In this document: in pieces, positions 25,492 through 34,298 of the stretch
Numbering within the stretch: position 1 is the first letter of the stretch
Layout of the letters: each line of letters begins with the position of its first letter
Source: Pseudomonas sp. Root71
Lineage (GTDB): Bacteria; Pseudomonadota; Gammaproteobacteria; Pseudomonadales; Pseudomonadaceae
Assembly: GCF_001429045.1 (NCBI RefSeq)
Contig: NZ_LMHY01000004.1
Location: 103,694-167,693, forward strand
Direction: 5' to 3'
Length of the DNA: 64,000 bases
Made by a program: the position numbers and the translations under genes
The notes under the pieces: model-generated
What the model was told of the DNA's origin: nothing
Database searches by the model: none
Seen by the model: only the letters and a program-made list of their open reading frames with translations

Positions 25492-26940
25492 TTACACGCC
25501 GATACAGAGGTATTTGATTTCCAAGTAGTCCTCAATGCCGTACTTGGAGCCTTCACGGCCCAGCCCCGAAGCCTTGATGCCACCGAACGGCGCGACTTCG
25601 TTGGAGATGATCCCGGTGTTGACGCCGACAATGCCGTATTCCAGTGCTTCGCCCACACGGAACACCCGGCTCAAGTCGCGAGCATAGAAGTAGGACGCCA
25701 GACCGAATTCGGTATCGTTGGCCATGGCGATCACATCGGCTTCATCCTTGAAGCGGAACAGCGGTGCCAGCGGACCGAAAGTTTCTTCCTTGGCAACGGC
25801 GGCGTTGCGCGGAACATCAACCAGCACGGTCGGCTCGAAGAAGGTCCCGCCCAGGGCATGCGGCTTGCCGCCGGCAACCACGCGAGCGCCTTTGCTCACA
25901 GCGTCTTCAATTTGCTCCTGAACCTTGGCCATGGCTTTGGCATCGATCAGGGGGCCAGTGGTGATGCCGCTTTCCAGGCCATTACCGATGTTCAGCTTGG
26001 CCACCGCCGCGGTGAGTTTTTCGACGAAGGCGTCGTAGATACCGTCCTGGATATACAGACGGTTGGCGCAGACGCAGGTCTGGCCGTTGTTGCGGTACTT
26101 CGAGATCAACGCCCCCTCGATAGCGGCGTCCAGGTCGGCGTCATCGAAGACGATGAAGGGTGCATTGCCGCCCAGTTCCAGCGACACCTTCTTGATGTCC
26201 TTGGCGCACTCGATCATCAGCTGGCGACCGATTTCGGTGGAGCCGGTGAAGGTCAGCTTGCGCACGAGCGGGTTACCGGTCAGCTCGCTGCCGACTTCGC
26301 CGGCACTGCCGGTGACCACGCTGAACACGCCTTTCGGAATGCCGGCGCGCTCGGCCAGCTCGGCCAAGGCCAGGGCCGAGTAAGGCGTTTGCGAGGCCGG
26401 CTTGAGGACCATGGTGCAGCCGGCGGCCAGGGCCGGACCGGCCTTGCGGGTGATCATCGCCGAAGGGAAGTTCCACGGAGTGATGGCGGCGGTGACACCG
26501 ATCGGCTGCTTGAGCACCATCAGGCGCTTGTCGACCTGGTGACCGGGGATCATGTCGCCATAAACGCGCTTGGCCTCTTCGCCGAACCACTCCAGAAAGG
26601 AAGCGGCATAAGCGATTTCGCCACGGGACTCGGTTAGTGGCTTGCCTTGCTCCAGGGTCATCAGGCGGGCCAGGTCTTCCTGGTTGGCCATCATCAGGTC
26701 GAACCACTTGCGAAGCTTGTTGGCGCGCTCCTTGGCGGTCAGGGCGCGCCAGGCCGGTAGCGCCTTGTCAGCGGCTTCAATGGCACGACAGGTTTCGGTC
26801 GCCCCCATCTTCGGCACGCTGCCAATGATTTCACCAGTGGCCGGGTTGTTGACCATGAGGGTCTGGCCATTGTCAGCATCTGCCCAGGCACCGTCGATAT
26901 AGGCTTGCTGGCGAAACAGTTTCTGATCGTTGAGTTGCAC
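25492..26940 (-). CDS. gabD: Succinate/glutarate-semialdehyde dehydrogenase
   Basis: A 482-residue aldehyde dehydrogenase that closely fits GabD: MQLNDQKLFRQQAYIDG at the start, N157 in PWNFP, E255 in LELGGN and C289 in QTCVCANR, with the second Cys (C291) that forms the redox switch in GabD. It oxidises succinate semialdehyde to succinate and probably glutarate semialdehyde to glutarate. A GTG start at 26940 is chosen: GAGGAA lies six bases upstream and the length matches the family; upstream extension has no homology. It lies 13 bases after lhgO. Confidence 0.95.
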   Translation of the reverse strand: MQLNDQKLFRQQAYIDGAWADADNGQTLMVNNPATGEIIGSVPKMGATETCRAIEAADKALPAWRALTAKERANKLRKWFDLMMANQEDLARLMTLEQGKPLTESRGEIAYAASFLEWFGEEAKRVYGDMIPGHQVDKRLMVLKQPIGVTAAITPWNFPSAMITRKAGPALAAGCTMVLKPASQTPYSALALAELAERAGIPKGVFSVVTGSAGEVGSELTGNPLVRKLTFTGSTEIGRQLMIECAKDIKKVSLELGGNAPFIVFDDADLDAAIEGALISKYRNNGQTCVCANRLYIQDGIYDAFVEKLTAAVAKLNIGNGLESGITTGPLIDAKAMAKVQEQIEDAVSKGARVVAGGKPHALGGTFFEPTVLVDVPRNAAVAKEETFGPLAPLFRFKDEADVIAMANDTEFGLASYFYARDLSRVFRVGEALEYGIVGVNTGIISNEVAPFGGIKASGLGREGSKYGIEDYLEIKYLCIGV

Positions 26941-26953
26941 GCGAAATTCCTCA

Positions 26954-28228
26954 TTAGCGGGTTGCGCCGGAAGCCGCCATCGGGGCGGTCCGAGTGGAGT
27001 TGGCGGGTTTGACAAAACTGACACCGACACTTGCTAGTTGCTCACGGACCTTGTCGACGATGTATGCGCCGATCGGGATGGCGGAGGTCGCTGCAGGCGA
27101 CGGGGCGTTGCAGACGCTGACGCTACGGGCAGTGTTGACGAACAGGAAATCGTCGATCAACTTGCCGTCAAGCGAGACCGCCTGTGCGCGCACACCGGCC
27201 GGGTAGGCGGTGAGGTCGCTCTTGTTGATGCTCGGGCAGTACTTCTGCACTTCCTTCAGGTAGCCGCCCTTGAACAGTGAGTTTTTCATCTCGATCAGAC
27301 CGGGACGCAGGTTCTTCATCAGCACCTTCAGAATGCCCGGGGTAGTCAGGGTTTCGAACATGTCCGACAGCGAAAAGTCGGTCTTGCGATAGCCTTCGCG
27401 CTTCATCGCCAGCACTGCGTTGGGGCCGACAGTGACGGTGCCGTCGATCATGCGGGTCAGGTGCACGCCGAGAAATGGCATGGACGGATCCGGGATCGGA
27501 TAGATCAGGTGGTTGACGATCTGATTATGCTGTTTGGGCAGCAGGTAATACTCGCCGCGGAACGGGCAGATGATGAAGTTGGGCTTGATCCCGAGCATGC
27601 GCACCACGCGGTCAGCCATCAGGCCCGAGCAGGTGATCAGGAAGCGCCCGTGGTGCTCCAGCGTGTCGGTGCGAACCACGACTTCATCGGGACGCTCGTC
27701 GATGGCGACGACTTCGCTGTTGTAGCGGATCTCACCACCGGCGGCTTCGAATTCTCGGCCCATGGCCGCGGTGACTTCGGCGTAGTTCACAATGCCGCTC
27801 GACGGCACAAAGATACCGCCCAGGCCGACGATGTTCGGCTCGCGCTCGCGCAGCTCGGCGGCCGACAGCCATCCACGCCTCAGCCCATTGGCTTCGGTAC
27901 GGTCCCACAACGCGCTCATGCGCTGCATTTCCAGCTCATTGGTGGCCACCAGCAGCTTGCCGCACTCGTCGTAACGGATGCCGTGCTTGTCGCAGAAGGC
28001 CTTGGTGGCCTTGTTGCCCTCCAGGCAGAAGCGCGCCTTCAGGCTGCCCGGGGTGTAGTAGACGCCGGCATGGATTACGCCACTGTTGTGGCCGGTCTGG
28101 TGCTTGGCCGGGCCGGACTCTTTCTCCAGCAGGAGGATTTTTGCGTCCGGGTAAACTTGGGCCAGTTGCATGGCCGTGGACATACCCACAATGCCGCCAC
28201 CGATGATGATGAAGTCGTACGCAGCCAT
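26954..28228 (-). CDS. lhgO: L-2-hydroxyglutarate oxidase/dehydrogenase
   Basis: A 424-residue FAD-dependent oxidoreductase of the DAO fold, with the dinucleotide motif IIGGGIVGMS (8-17), the LLEKE acidic end of the second strand, and the HNSGVIHAGVYY segment characteristic of LhgO. It oxidises L-2-hydroxyglutarate to 2-oxoglutarate and passes electrons to the quinone pool at the membrane. It follows glaH, whose product it consumes, and precedes gabD by 13 bases. C-terminal 20 residues are Ala/Ser/Thr-rich and look like an unstructured tail. Confidence 0.96.
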   Translation of the reverse strand: MAAYDFIIIGGGIVGMSTAMQLAQVYPDAKILLLEKESGPAKHQTGHNSGVIHAGVYYTPGSLKARFCLEGNKATKAFCDKHGIRYDECGKLLVATNELEMQRMSALWDRTEANGLRRGWLSAAELREREPNIVGLGGIFVPSSGIVNYAEVTAAMGREFEAAGGEIRYNSEVVAIDERPDEVVVRTDTLEHHGRFLITCSGLMADRVVRMLGIKPNFIICPFRGEYYLLPKQHNQIVNHLIYPIPDPSMPFLGVHLTRMIDGTVTVGPNAVLAMKREGYRKTDFSLSDMFETLTTPGILKVLMKNLRPGLIEMKNSLFKGGYLKEVQKYCPSINKSDLTAYPAGVRAQAVSLDGKLIDDFLFVNTARSVSVCNAPSPAATSAIPIGAYIVDKVREQLASVGVSFVKPANSTRTAPMAASGATR

Positions 28229-28272
28229 TAGCTTGCACCCACCTGTATTACGTTTTTGTTAGAAGCGCGATA

Positions 28273-28293
28273 AGGGCCACATGAGGTGGCCCT
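28273..28293 (-). terminator. Intra-operon hairpin between glaH and lhgO
   Basis: Perfect eight-base stem AGGGCCAC / GTGGCCCT with a five-base loop in the 89-base gap between glaH and lhgO. No T-run follows, so it more likely protects the glaH mRNA or tunes relative expression than ends transcription. Confidence 0.45.
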
Positions 28294-28317
28294 CGTCACT
28301 TCAGCGTTTGCCAAACC

Positions 28318-29295
28318 TTACTGGCCGCGCTGGTACATGGTTTTTTGGTAGCTGATGTAGCCGCGCTGACGCATCAGCTCACGACGCAGGCCCGGGTGGG
28401 CGGTGAAGCGGTCACGGCCGTGCAGCCAGAACATGTTGTTGACGAGCACGAAGCTTCCGACCGGCACCGGTACCGAAACCTTCTCCTGACTGCCTTCCAG
28501 GGATTCGCTCATGGCGGTCAGCCAAATGCCTTCCTCGAAGTCCTTGGGCTGCACGAACTGGTCGATGTAGCGCATCGTCGGGCGGCCTTCGGCGTCGTTG
28601 TCGAACACCGCATGGAACACGTCTTCACGCACGTTCTTGCTCGGTGGCGCGGTGAAGCGCATTTCACGGCGGGCCAGCGGATGCGTGTAGTAGTGGTTCA
28701 GGTCTCCCCAATCGTCCAGGTGCAGCAGCAGGGTGTTGCCACCCTCCATGTTCTGCTCGTCGATCTTCATCATCAGCACATAGTCAGTGCGCTCCTGAAC
28801 AAATGTGCCGTCGTTGTGCAGTTCCATGACCCGGTGTGGCTGGCGCAGGTAGCTGTCGGAGTTGTCGGTGTTGACCACTGCAAAGCGCGCGTAGAACTGG
28901 CCGCTCATGGCATCGAAGTTGGAGCGACCGATCAAGTGCGCGACGGCCGAGGAAAACTTGACCATGTCATCGGCCTGGGACACTTCGTTCAACCCCTCCG
29001 GCGTGATCAGCATGCCGCCGGTGGCGCGGTCGAGAATGGTGTTGATCAACACCGGGCGCAGGGTGCCTTCGCACAGCTCGTCAAGTATCTGGCCAACCCG
29101 GAAGCGCAGGAACGATTTGTACTCCAGAGCCTGGACCGGCCATTGCGTCACCGCCTTTATGAACGCGTCGACGGTTTGCTTGGCAAATTTCAGCTCAAGC
29201 AGGCGCGGTGACTGGCTGGAAGGGGTGAGAGTGAAACCCTTGCACTCCGATGGCAGTGGCATCACAAGGTCCTGAATTTGCGTAAAGGCGTTCAT
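28318..29295 (-). CDS. glaH: Glutarate 2-hydroxylase (Fe(II)/2-oxoglutarate dioxygenase)
   Basis: A 325-residue CsiD/GlaH family dioxygenase. Iron ligands H160, D162 (HND) and H292 are present, with the 2-oxoglutarate-binding Arg in the PGLRRELMR segment (about 301-309). It hydroxylates glutarate to L-2-hydroxyglutarate using oxygen and 2-oxoglutarate, in the lysine-cadaverine-5-aminovalerate-glutarate route. The ATG at 29295 has AGGA about seven bases upstream and gives the family length; an upstream in-frame start would add 14 residues. It is the first gene of glaH-lhgO-gabD-aminotransferase and is divergent from csiR. Confidence 0.97.
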   Translation of the reverse strand: MNAFTQIQDLVMPLPSECKGFTLTPSSQSPRLLELKFAKQTVDAFIKAVTQWPVQALEYKSFLRFRVGQILDELCEGTLRPVLINTILDRATGGMLITPEGLNEVSQADDMVKFSSAVAHLIGRSNFDAMSGQFYARFAVVNTDNSDSYLRQPHRVMELHNDGTFVQERTDYVLMMKIDEQNMEGGNTLLLHLDDWGDLNHYYTHPLARREMRFTAPPSKNVREDVFHAVFDNDAEGRPTMRYIDQFVQPKDFEEGIWLTAMSESLEGSQEKVSVPVPVGSFVLVNNMFWLHGRDRFTAHPGLRRELMRQRGYISYQKTMYQRGQ

Positions 29296-29378
29296 GGCAG
29301 TTCCTGGGCAGAAGGTAGGGATTGGCCCCTCCAGCATTGATGCGGATCAGGCCCAGAGCAAAATATCGCCATAAATTT

Positions 29379-29394
29379 AAAATGTCTACATTTT
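29379..29394. promoter_or_regulatory. Palindrome in the glaH-csiR intergenic region, candidate CsiR operator
   Basis: AAAATGTCTACATTTT has perfect seven-base arms around CT. It lies 84 bases upstream of the glaH start and 96 upstream of the csiR start, in an AT-rich divergent promoter. GntR/FCD regulators bind palindromes of this form. CsiR binding here is inferred. Confidence 0.5.
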
Positions 29395-29489
29395 TATTTA
29401 TGGTCGACAAAACACCGCTTCGTCTTATGTTTTTCGTATGACAGATGTTTAGGTATGATTGGACCTTGTCGTTTTCAGGAGCAGTACCT

Positions 29490-30188
29490 TTGGATAGCCT
29501 CCCCCCCAAGCAGAACTCTGCATTCAGCGGGTATGAGCGACTCAAACAGGACATCATTCGCGGGGTCTTCAAGCCCGGAGAGAAGCTCCTCATGAGCGGG
29601 CTCAAGGAGCGTTATGACTTGGGGGTTGGCCCGCTGCGAGAGGCGCTTTCGCAATTGGTGGCCGAACATCTGGTGGTGGTGATCAGCCAGAAGGGCTACC
29701 GGGTCGCGCCCATGTCGTTGAAAGAAATGCAGGACATCTACGATGCCCGCGCCAACCTCGAGGCGATGATCGTAGGCTTGGCCATTGAGCGCGGTGACGA
29801 CGCTTGGGAGGCGCAGATCCTTGCCCAGTCCCATACCCTCTCGAAAGTTATGGATGTCAAAACCCGAGAGCAGGTCTTGGATGTCTGGGACGAACGGCAC
29901 AAGGCCTTCCACACGGCTATTGCCACCGGTTGTGGTTCAAAACACCTGTTACAGGCACGTGGCTATCTATTTGATCAGGCCGAACGCTACCGCCACCTTT
30001 GGCTGACCCAGACGGTTTTCTCCGAAGAAGCCCTGGCGTTGAAGCGCAAGGAACATGCTGCGCTGGTTGAAGCTATTCTGGCGCGCGATGCGCCACGGGC
30101 CAGCACCATGATGCGCACTCACCTGATGACGCCGGTACCGATCATCGCCGAGATTATGTTGGTGCAAGGAATGGGCAGTGCCGCGTGA
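29490..30188 (+). CDS. csiR: GntR/FCD-family regulator of glutarate catabolism
   Basis: A 232-residue regulator with a winged HTH (YERLKQDIIRGVFKPGEKL, then LKERYDLGVGPLREALSQL) and an FCD ligand domain (about 80-225). Its place, divergent from glaH, is that of CsiR, the repressor released by glutarate in pseudomonads. A TTG start at 29490 is preferred: AGGAG lies eight bases upstream and the protein then begins DSLPPKQNSAFSG. The ATG at 29445 adds 15 residues but has no ribosome site and sits inside the promoter. Confidence 0.92.
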   Translation: MDSLPPKQNSAFSGYERLKQDIIRGVFKPGEKLLMSGLKERYDLGVGPLREALSQLVAEHLVVVISQKGYRVAPMSLKEMQDIYDARANLEAMIVGLAIERGDDAWEAQILAQSHTLSKVMDVKTREQVLDVWDERHKAFHTAIATGCGSKHLLQARGYLFDQAERYRHLWLTQTVFSEEALALKRKEHAALVEAILARDAPRASTMMRTHLMTPVPIIAEIMLVQGMGSAA

Positions 30189-30567
30189 GTTTGGGGTTGA
30201 ACGGGGCGGCTAAAGCGAGCATATCCGCCCACTCTAGTGTCCTGAGCAGTTAATTCATTGATCTACCGGTAACGATATACTGTGCGTTTAAGTACATAAG
30301 GCGAAGCCGAGCGTTATTAACATTGAATTAATTGATTAACAGCTCAGCTCACTAACTAAGCTGTGCGCTTATAAGCATATTCGCGAATCTGTATCAGTCA
30401 CTTGGCAAAAAACAATGGAGGCAGACACTCACAAAGAAGCCATAGAGTTCGCCCAGCTACAGATTGATTATCTCTATCACTGAGCCAGCAAATGTACTAG
30501 ATTGAGACAGAAATCGGCGACTTTCACTTATGCTGAGGCAGGAGTAACCCTGCCCCAGCATAAACGA
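30189..30567. other. 379-base spacer
   Basis: No gene recognised. A 22-codon frame at 30415-30483 lacks a ribosome site. AT-rich direct and inverted short repeats occur at 30250-30350 without clear meaning. A hairpin at 30529-30562 sits just past the convergent cyclase gene. Confidence 0.5.
30529..30562 (-). terminator. Long hairpin after the cyclase-family gene
   Basis: TATGCTG-A-GGCAGG pairs with CCTGCC-C-CAGCATA: 13 base pairs with one A-C mismatch and a six-base loop, five bases beyond the stop of the minus-strand gene. It lacks a T-run on either strand, so termination efficiency is uncertain; being between convergent units it could serve both. Confidence 0.5.
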
Positions 30568-31524
30568 CTATTTGATCACTACCGGATTGACCGGTGATCC
30601 GGCAGCGCGATGTACTTTTAGCGGGGCTGCCACATAAAGGAAAGTATACTGCCTGTCTTTAGCGCAACTTTCGGCTAGTTTTTCCAGGTCGCAGATCTCC
30701 GTAAAGGCGATACCAAGATTACGCATCAAAGCGCAGTGTAGTGGCAGAGCCACACCTGATACTGGGTCTGTCGTGACCTCATTGGCGATGGTATCGGTGA
30801 CAAGGTTTGGAATTTCCTTGTCATGGAACCATCGAACAAGCTCCTCAGAATATGTAAGGCCTGGCTCGCAGAATCCGTCGTAAAACGCCTCGCCCTGCTC
30901 ATAGAAAGCTTGAAGGAAGTTAGTCCGGATAATCAGGATATCGTGGGGCTCGATCGTATGGCCCTGAGCCTCTGCGCACGCCATAAGATCCATGTGAGTG
31001 AATGTCTCACCTTTATCCAGCATACGCTTGCCACGATGCCGTGCCATATCCAGTAATACGCCGCGCCCGACCACTCCTCGCTCGCCGATAGGTGCGACAC
31101 TGGCCTTGTCGAGGCCACCCACAGTTGTTCGCGCGTCGTAGCCGTTCCATATTTTCCCGCCGTACCAGAGGTGGCCAAGCGCATCATATTGCGTGGAGCC
31201 TTGCAGGAACGCGTCGATCTTGTCATCAGCGTAGTGCAACCCGCCGGGATAACATGGGCCATGATCATTGTCCCAGCTTGACTCATCGAGAACCATAGTA
31301 CGTTCCGCCGGGGTACGGCCTGGCCAAACCGGATCGCCTGCGGGATCACCGATCATACGCTGTAAAGTAAATACGCTTCCCGTCTTAATATGCGCAACCC
31401 CGCGCATGACTTCTTGAGCGGTCAGGTAATTCAGAGAGCCAACTTCATCTTCCGCGCCCCACTTGCCCCAGTTAGAAGGAGCGTCCTTCAAAAAATCATC
31501 CATCTTAGGAACTGCAGCAGTCAT
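30568..31524 (-). CDS. Cyclase-family (kynurenine formamidase-like) hydrolase
   Basis: A 318-residue metal-dependent hydrolase of the Cyclase/KynB family: N-terminal SNWGKWGAEDEVGSLNYLT, the metal-binding segment QYDALGHLWYGG, and a C-terminal GxPL-type loop. Members hydrolyse amides, lactones or act on polyketides. The longer length and the N-terminal segment match the branch found with aromatic or isatin-like catabolism rather than true KynB (about 210 residues). The ATG at 31524 has AAGGA seven bases upstream; an upstream start would add seven residues. It lies 173 bases downstream of the OprD porin gene on the same strand. Confidence 0.85.
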   Translation of the reverse strand: MTAAVPKMDDFLKDAPSNWGKWGAEDEVGSLNYLTAQEVMRGVAHIKTGSVFTLQRMIGDPAGDPVWPGRTPAERTMVLDESSWDNDHGPCYPGGLHYADDKIDAFLQGSTQYDALGHLWYGGKIWNGYDARTTVGGLDKASVAPIGERGVVGRGVLLDMARHRGKRMLDKGETFTHMDLMACAEAQGHTIEPHDILIIRTNFLQAFYEQGEAFYDGFCEPGLTYSEELVRWFHDKEIPNLVTDTIANEVTTDPVSGVALPLHCALMRNLGIAFTEICDLEKLAESCAKDRQYTFLYVAAPLKVHRAAGSPVNPVVIK

Positions 31525-31644
31525 GATGTTTTCCTTTTCAGTCACGGTGGTTATTGAAGCGCACGACTAATGCGCCTTGCGTCCTTACCGCTCAGGACAT
31601 ACAAAACATTGAAATGAAAGTGCTCGCTTAATGACAAACGAGCG

Positions 31645-31668
31645 GCGGCTACAAAAGTCTGTAGCCGC
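31645..31668 (-). terminator. Hairpin after the OprD-type porin gene
   Basis: Perfect eight-base stem GCGGCTAC / GTAGCCGC with an eight-base loop, 30 bases past the porin stop. On the minus strand it is followed by a weakly T-rich stretch (CTCGTTTGTC). It is a candidate terminator that separates the porin from the cyclase gene. Confidence 0.5.
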
Positions 31669-31697
31669 TGGCGTAGCGTGCGATCTGTTTAGCCGTA

Positions 31698-32984
31698 TTA
31701 AAGCGCCGAGAAGGGGTAGTTGATAATCAAACGGTTCTCGTCGAACTCCAGGCTGCTGTAATCGCGACGCAGGGTGCTGTTGCGCCATTTCAGCGACAGG
31801 TTTTTCAGGCTGCCACTCTGGATCACATAGGCCAACTCACTCTCCCGGCCCCACTCCTTGCCGTCACTCACAGTCGCGGTGTGTACGTCTTCACCGCTGA
31901 TGTAGCGGTTCATCAGGGTCAACCCGGGAATGCCCACACCAACGAAGTTGAAGTCGTGACGCAACTGCCAGGACCGCTCCTTGGCATTGTCATAACTGGA
32001 GTTGTAGCTGTCGTTGGCCAGGGTGCCGCCGCTGGTGCCATTGACCCGCATCCAGGCGTTGTCGCCGCTGACTTTCTGCAAGCCCAGGTAAAAGGTGCTG
32101 CCGCCATACTTGGCCGAGAACATGGCGGAGGCGGTTTTGTTGTCCAGCTCCCCTGCCCGCTCGCTGCCGCTCTCCTTGCCGATGAAGTAGCCAAGATTGG
32201 CGCCCAATACCCAGCTACCCACTGTTTGGCTGTGCACCAGGTTGATGAACTGCTGGTTGTAGATGTCCTTGAGCTCGGCATTCCACAGGCCAATCATGGT
32301 TTGCTTGCTGTTGAAGCTGTACTCGCCCCCGGCAAAGTTGAAGCGATCGGAGGTAACCCCGCCCCTCCCGGTCATCGACATATCGTCCATGCTCGCGTCG
32401 TTGCGTGGACTGTTGCCGCGGAACTGCCCACCGTACAGGGTCAAACCGTCGATATCCTGGGAAGTCACCTGGCCCCCGCGGAAGGTTTGCGGCAGGGCGC
32501 GGCCGTCATCGGAACGCAGGATCGGCAGTACCGGCATCCATTCGCCGACCTTCAGCTCAGTTTTTGCCAGCCGAGCCTTCAACGCCACGCCCAGTCGCCC
32601 GAAATCATCGGCTGGACGGCCATTGTCATGCACTGGCAGCAACTGGGTGTTGGCGGTACCGCGACCACCATCGAGTTTGAGCGCATACAGCCCCAGCACG
32701 TCCACACCAAAACCCACGGTGCCCTGGGTGAAGCCGGACTTGGCGTCGAGGATAAAACTCTGAGTCCACTCCTCGGCCTTGCTCTGCGGGTAAGCCGGGT
32801 TGGTAAAGTTGCGGTTGATGTAGAAGTTGCGCGAGGTAAGGTTCGCCTTGGCGTTTTCGAGAAAGCCCTCGGCAACGGCCGGAAAGGCAGACGCGGCCAG
32901 CGCCAGCCCTAAGACATAGGTACCGACGACAGGTGCCAACATGCGGCTGTTTTTATTGCAGCAGTTCATTATTTTTATACTCAT
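31698..32984 (-). CDS. OprD-family outer-membrane porin
   Basis: A beta-barrel porin of about 428 residues with a signal peptide ending AVA (FPAVAEGFLENAKAN) and the OprD hallmark start of the mature protein (FLENAKANLTSRNFYINRNF), then a repeated amphipathic strand pattern and the C-terminal LIINYPFSAL. OprD-family channels pass amino acids or organic acids selectively. The start is uncertain: ATG at 32984 or 32969, neither with a good ribosome site. The gene is downstream of two iron-type alcohol dehydrogenase genes and the ABC importer, so it likely provides outer-membrane entry for the same substrate. Confidence 0.93.
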   Translation of the reverse strand: MSIKIMNCCNKNSRMLAPVVGTYVLGLALAASAFPAVAEGFLENAKANLTSRNFYINRNFTNPAYPQSKAEEWTQSFILDAKSGFTQGTVGFGVDVLGLYALKLDGGRGTANTQLLPVHDNGRPADDFGRLGVALKARLAKTELKVGEWMPVLPILRSDDGRALPQTFRGGQVTSQDIDGLTLYGGQFRGNSPRNDASMDDMSMTGRGGVTSDRFNFAGGEYSFNSKQTMIGLWNAELKDIYNQQFINLVHSQTVGSWVLGANLGYFIGKESGSERAGELDNKTASAMFSAKYGGSTFYLGLQKVSGDNAWMRVNGTSGGTLANDSYNSSYDNAKERSWQLRHDFNFVGVGIPGLTLMNRYISGEDVHTATVSDGKEWGRESELAYVIQSGSLKNLSLKWRNSTLRRDYSSLEFDENRLIINYPFSAL

Positions 32985-33004
32985 GGTTAAAAAAGCACAC
33001 AAAA

Positions 33005-33046
33005 CCCTCCCCTCCGCGTTGGCAGACGAGGTGAATAAAGGGAGGG
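33005..33046 (-). promoter_or_regulatory. Long-loop inverted repeat upstream of the porin gene
   Basis: CCCTCCC (33005-33011) and GGGAGGG (33040-33046) could pair across a 28-base loop, followed on the minus strand by GTTTTGTG. It lies between the alcohol dehydrogenase stop and the porin start and could terminate or attenuate transcription. Support is weak. Confidence 0.3.
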
Positions 33047-33126
33047 ACAAATGGATACACACTGTCGAATCAGAGCGCGTATCCCTTCGGCGCACCGCAC
33101 GCTAATGGGCGATGCGCGTCAGTCGG

Positions 33127-34281
33127 TTAGAAGATGCTGCGGTAGAGGGCTTCTACGTCCTGCTCGGTCATGTCCCTGGGATTGCTGTCGATCAGGCGAC
33201 GCAGGTTCACCACCACCGAGTTGGCCATTTCGGTGAGGGCGGGTTCGTCCACTCCCAGTTTCGACAGCCGGGTTTCCAGGCCACTGTCGGCCACCAGCAC
33301 TTCAATTGCCTGAACAAAGGCTTCGGCGGCCTCGGCTTCGTGCTCGAAATGGCGGCCCGGCAACAGGTACGTCGCGAGCTCCGCATATTGGCTTTGCGCC
33401 GCGCTCAGGTTGAAACGCAGTACCGGCGCCATCACCAGGGCATTGGCGTGGCCGTGGGGAATGTGAAAGCGTGCCCCTAGCGGATAGGCCAACCCATGAA
33501 TCGCCGCCACCGAGGCGTTGACGAAGGCCATGCCCGCCATCAGCGAGCCTTGCAGCATCGCCGTACGCGCCACCACGTCCTGACCGTTGGCCAATACTTT
33601 GCGCAGGTTGGCGCTCAGCAATCCCAAGGCGGCGGTGGCCAAGCCATCGGCAATCGGGTTCTTGCGTGTGCGACTGGTGTAGGCCTCGACTGCATGCACC
33701 ATGGCATCCAAACCGGTGGCGGCGGTGACCCTGGCCGGCAGTCCGAGTGTCAGTTGCGGGTCGAGCACCGCCACGTCCGGCATCAGTTGCGACGAATACA
33801 CCGCTTGCTTGCGCTGTTGCTCGTCAGTGATGACGGAGACCCAAGTCACTTCAGAGCCGGTGCCTGCCGTGGTCGGCACCAACACCAGCGGCACCCGCTG
33901 CCCCAGGGCTTTGTCGGTTCCATACAACTCCTCCAAAGGCTGTTCGCTGTTGATCAACAACGCCACCAGTTTGGCGGCGTCCAAGGAACTGCCGCCGCCG
34001 AGGCCCAGCACGCCATCGGCCTTGAATTGTCGGGCCTGCTCGGCGGCCTCTTTGACCACGGCGGACGAAGGGTCGGGAACCACTTGGTCGAACACTGTGA
34101 CTGCGCAGCCAGCCACCTCAAGCGAGGCCTGGGCCTTAACTGCAAAACCCAGGCTGACAATGCCAGGATCGCACACCAGCATCACCCGTTGCGCACCGAG
34201 ATCCTTGAGCACCTTGCCCACGCTGTGCAACGCGCCCGCTTCGCAGACTATGCGCGGCACGCTTCTGAATTCATAATTCAT
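33127..34281 (-). CDS. Iron-containing alcohol dehydrogenase (first of a pair)
   Basis: A 384-residue group III alcohol dehydrogenase with the NAD-binding GGGSSLD (95-101) and metal ligands D192, H196, H262 and H276 in the usual spacing. Such enzymes interconvert alcohols (including diols and lactaldehyde-like compounds) and aldehydes. AAGGA lies seven bases before ATG. It is 17 bases downstream of a second, clearly related alcohol dehydrogenase gene and between the importer and porin genes. Having two adjacent paralogues suggests either two steps or two substrates in one pathway. Confidence 0.93.
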   Translation of the reverse strand: MNYEFRSVPRIVCEAGALHSVGKVLKDLGAQRVMLVCDPGIVSLGFAVKAQASLEVAGCAVTVFDQVVPDPSSAVVKEAAEQARQFKADGVLGLGGGSSLDAAKLVALLINSEQPLEELYGTDKALGQRVPLVLVPTTAGTGSEVTWVSVITDEQQRKQAVYSSQLMPDVAVLDPQLTLGLPARVTAATGLDAMVHAVEAYTSRTRKNPIADGLATAALGLLSANLRKVLANGQDVVARTAMLQGSLMAGMAFVNASVAAIHGLAYPLGARFHIPHGHANALVMAPVLRFNLSAAQSQYAELATYLLPGRHFEHEAEAAEAFVQAIEVLVADSGLETRLSKLGVDEPALTEMANSVVVNLRRLIDSNPRDMTEQDVEALYRSIF

Positions 34282-34298
34282 CGGTCAGTCCTTTTTGT

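Noticed and set aside
25392..25658. N-terminal extension of the first aminotransferase frame
   Set aside because: The paralogue begins at the same residue as the ATG at 25391; the extension overlaps gabD and has no homology.
25858..26637. Plus-strand frame opposite gabD
   Set aside because: Shadow of gabD, whose catalytic residues are clear on the minus strand.
30415..30483. 22-codon frame beginning MEADTHKEAI
   Set aside because: No ribosome site and no context; could be chance or a gene scrap too short to judge.
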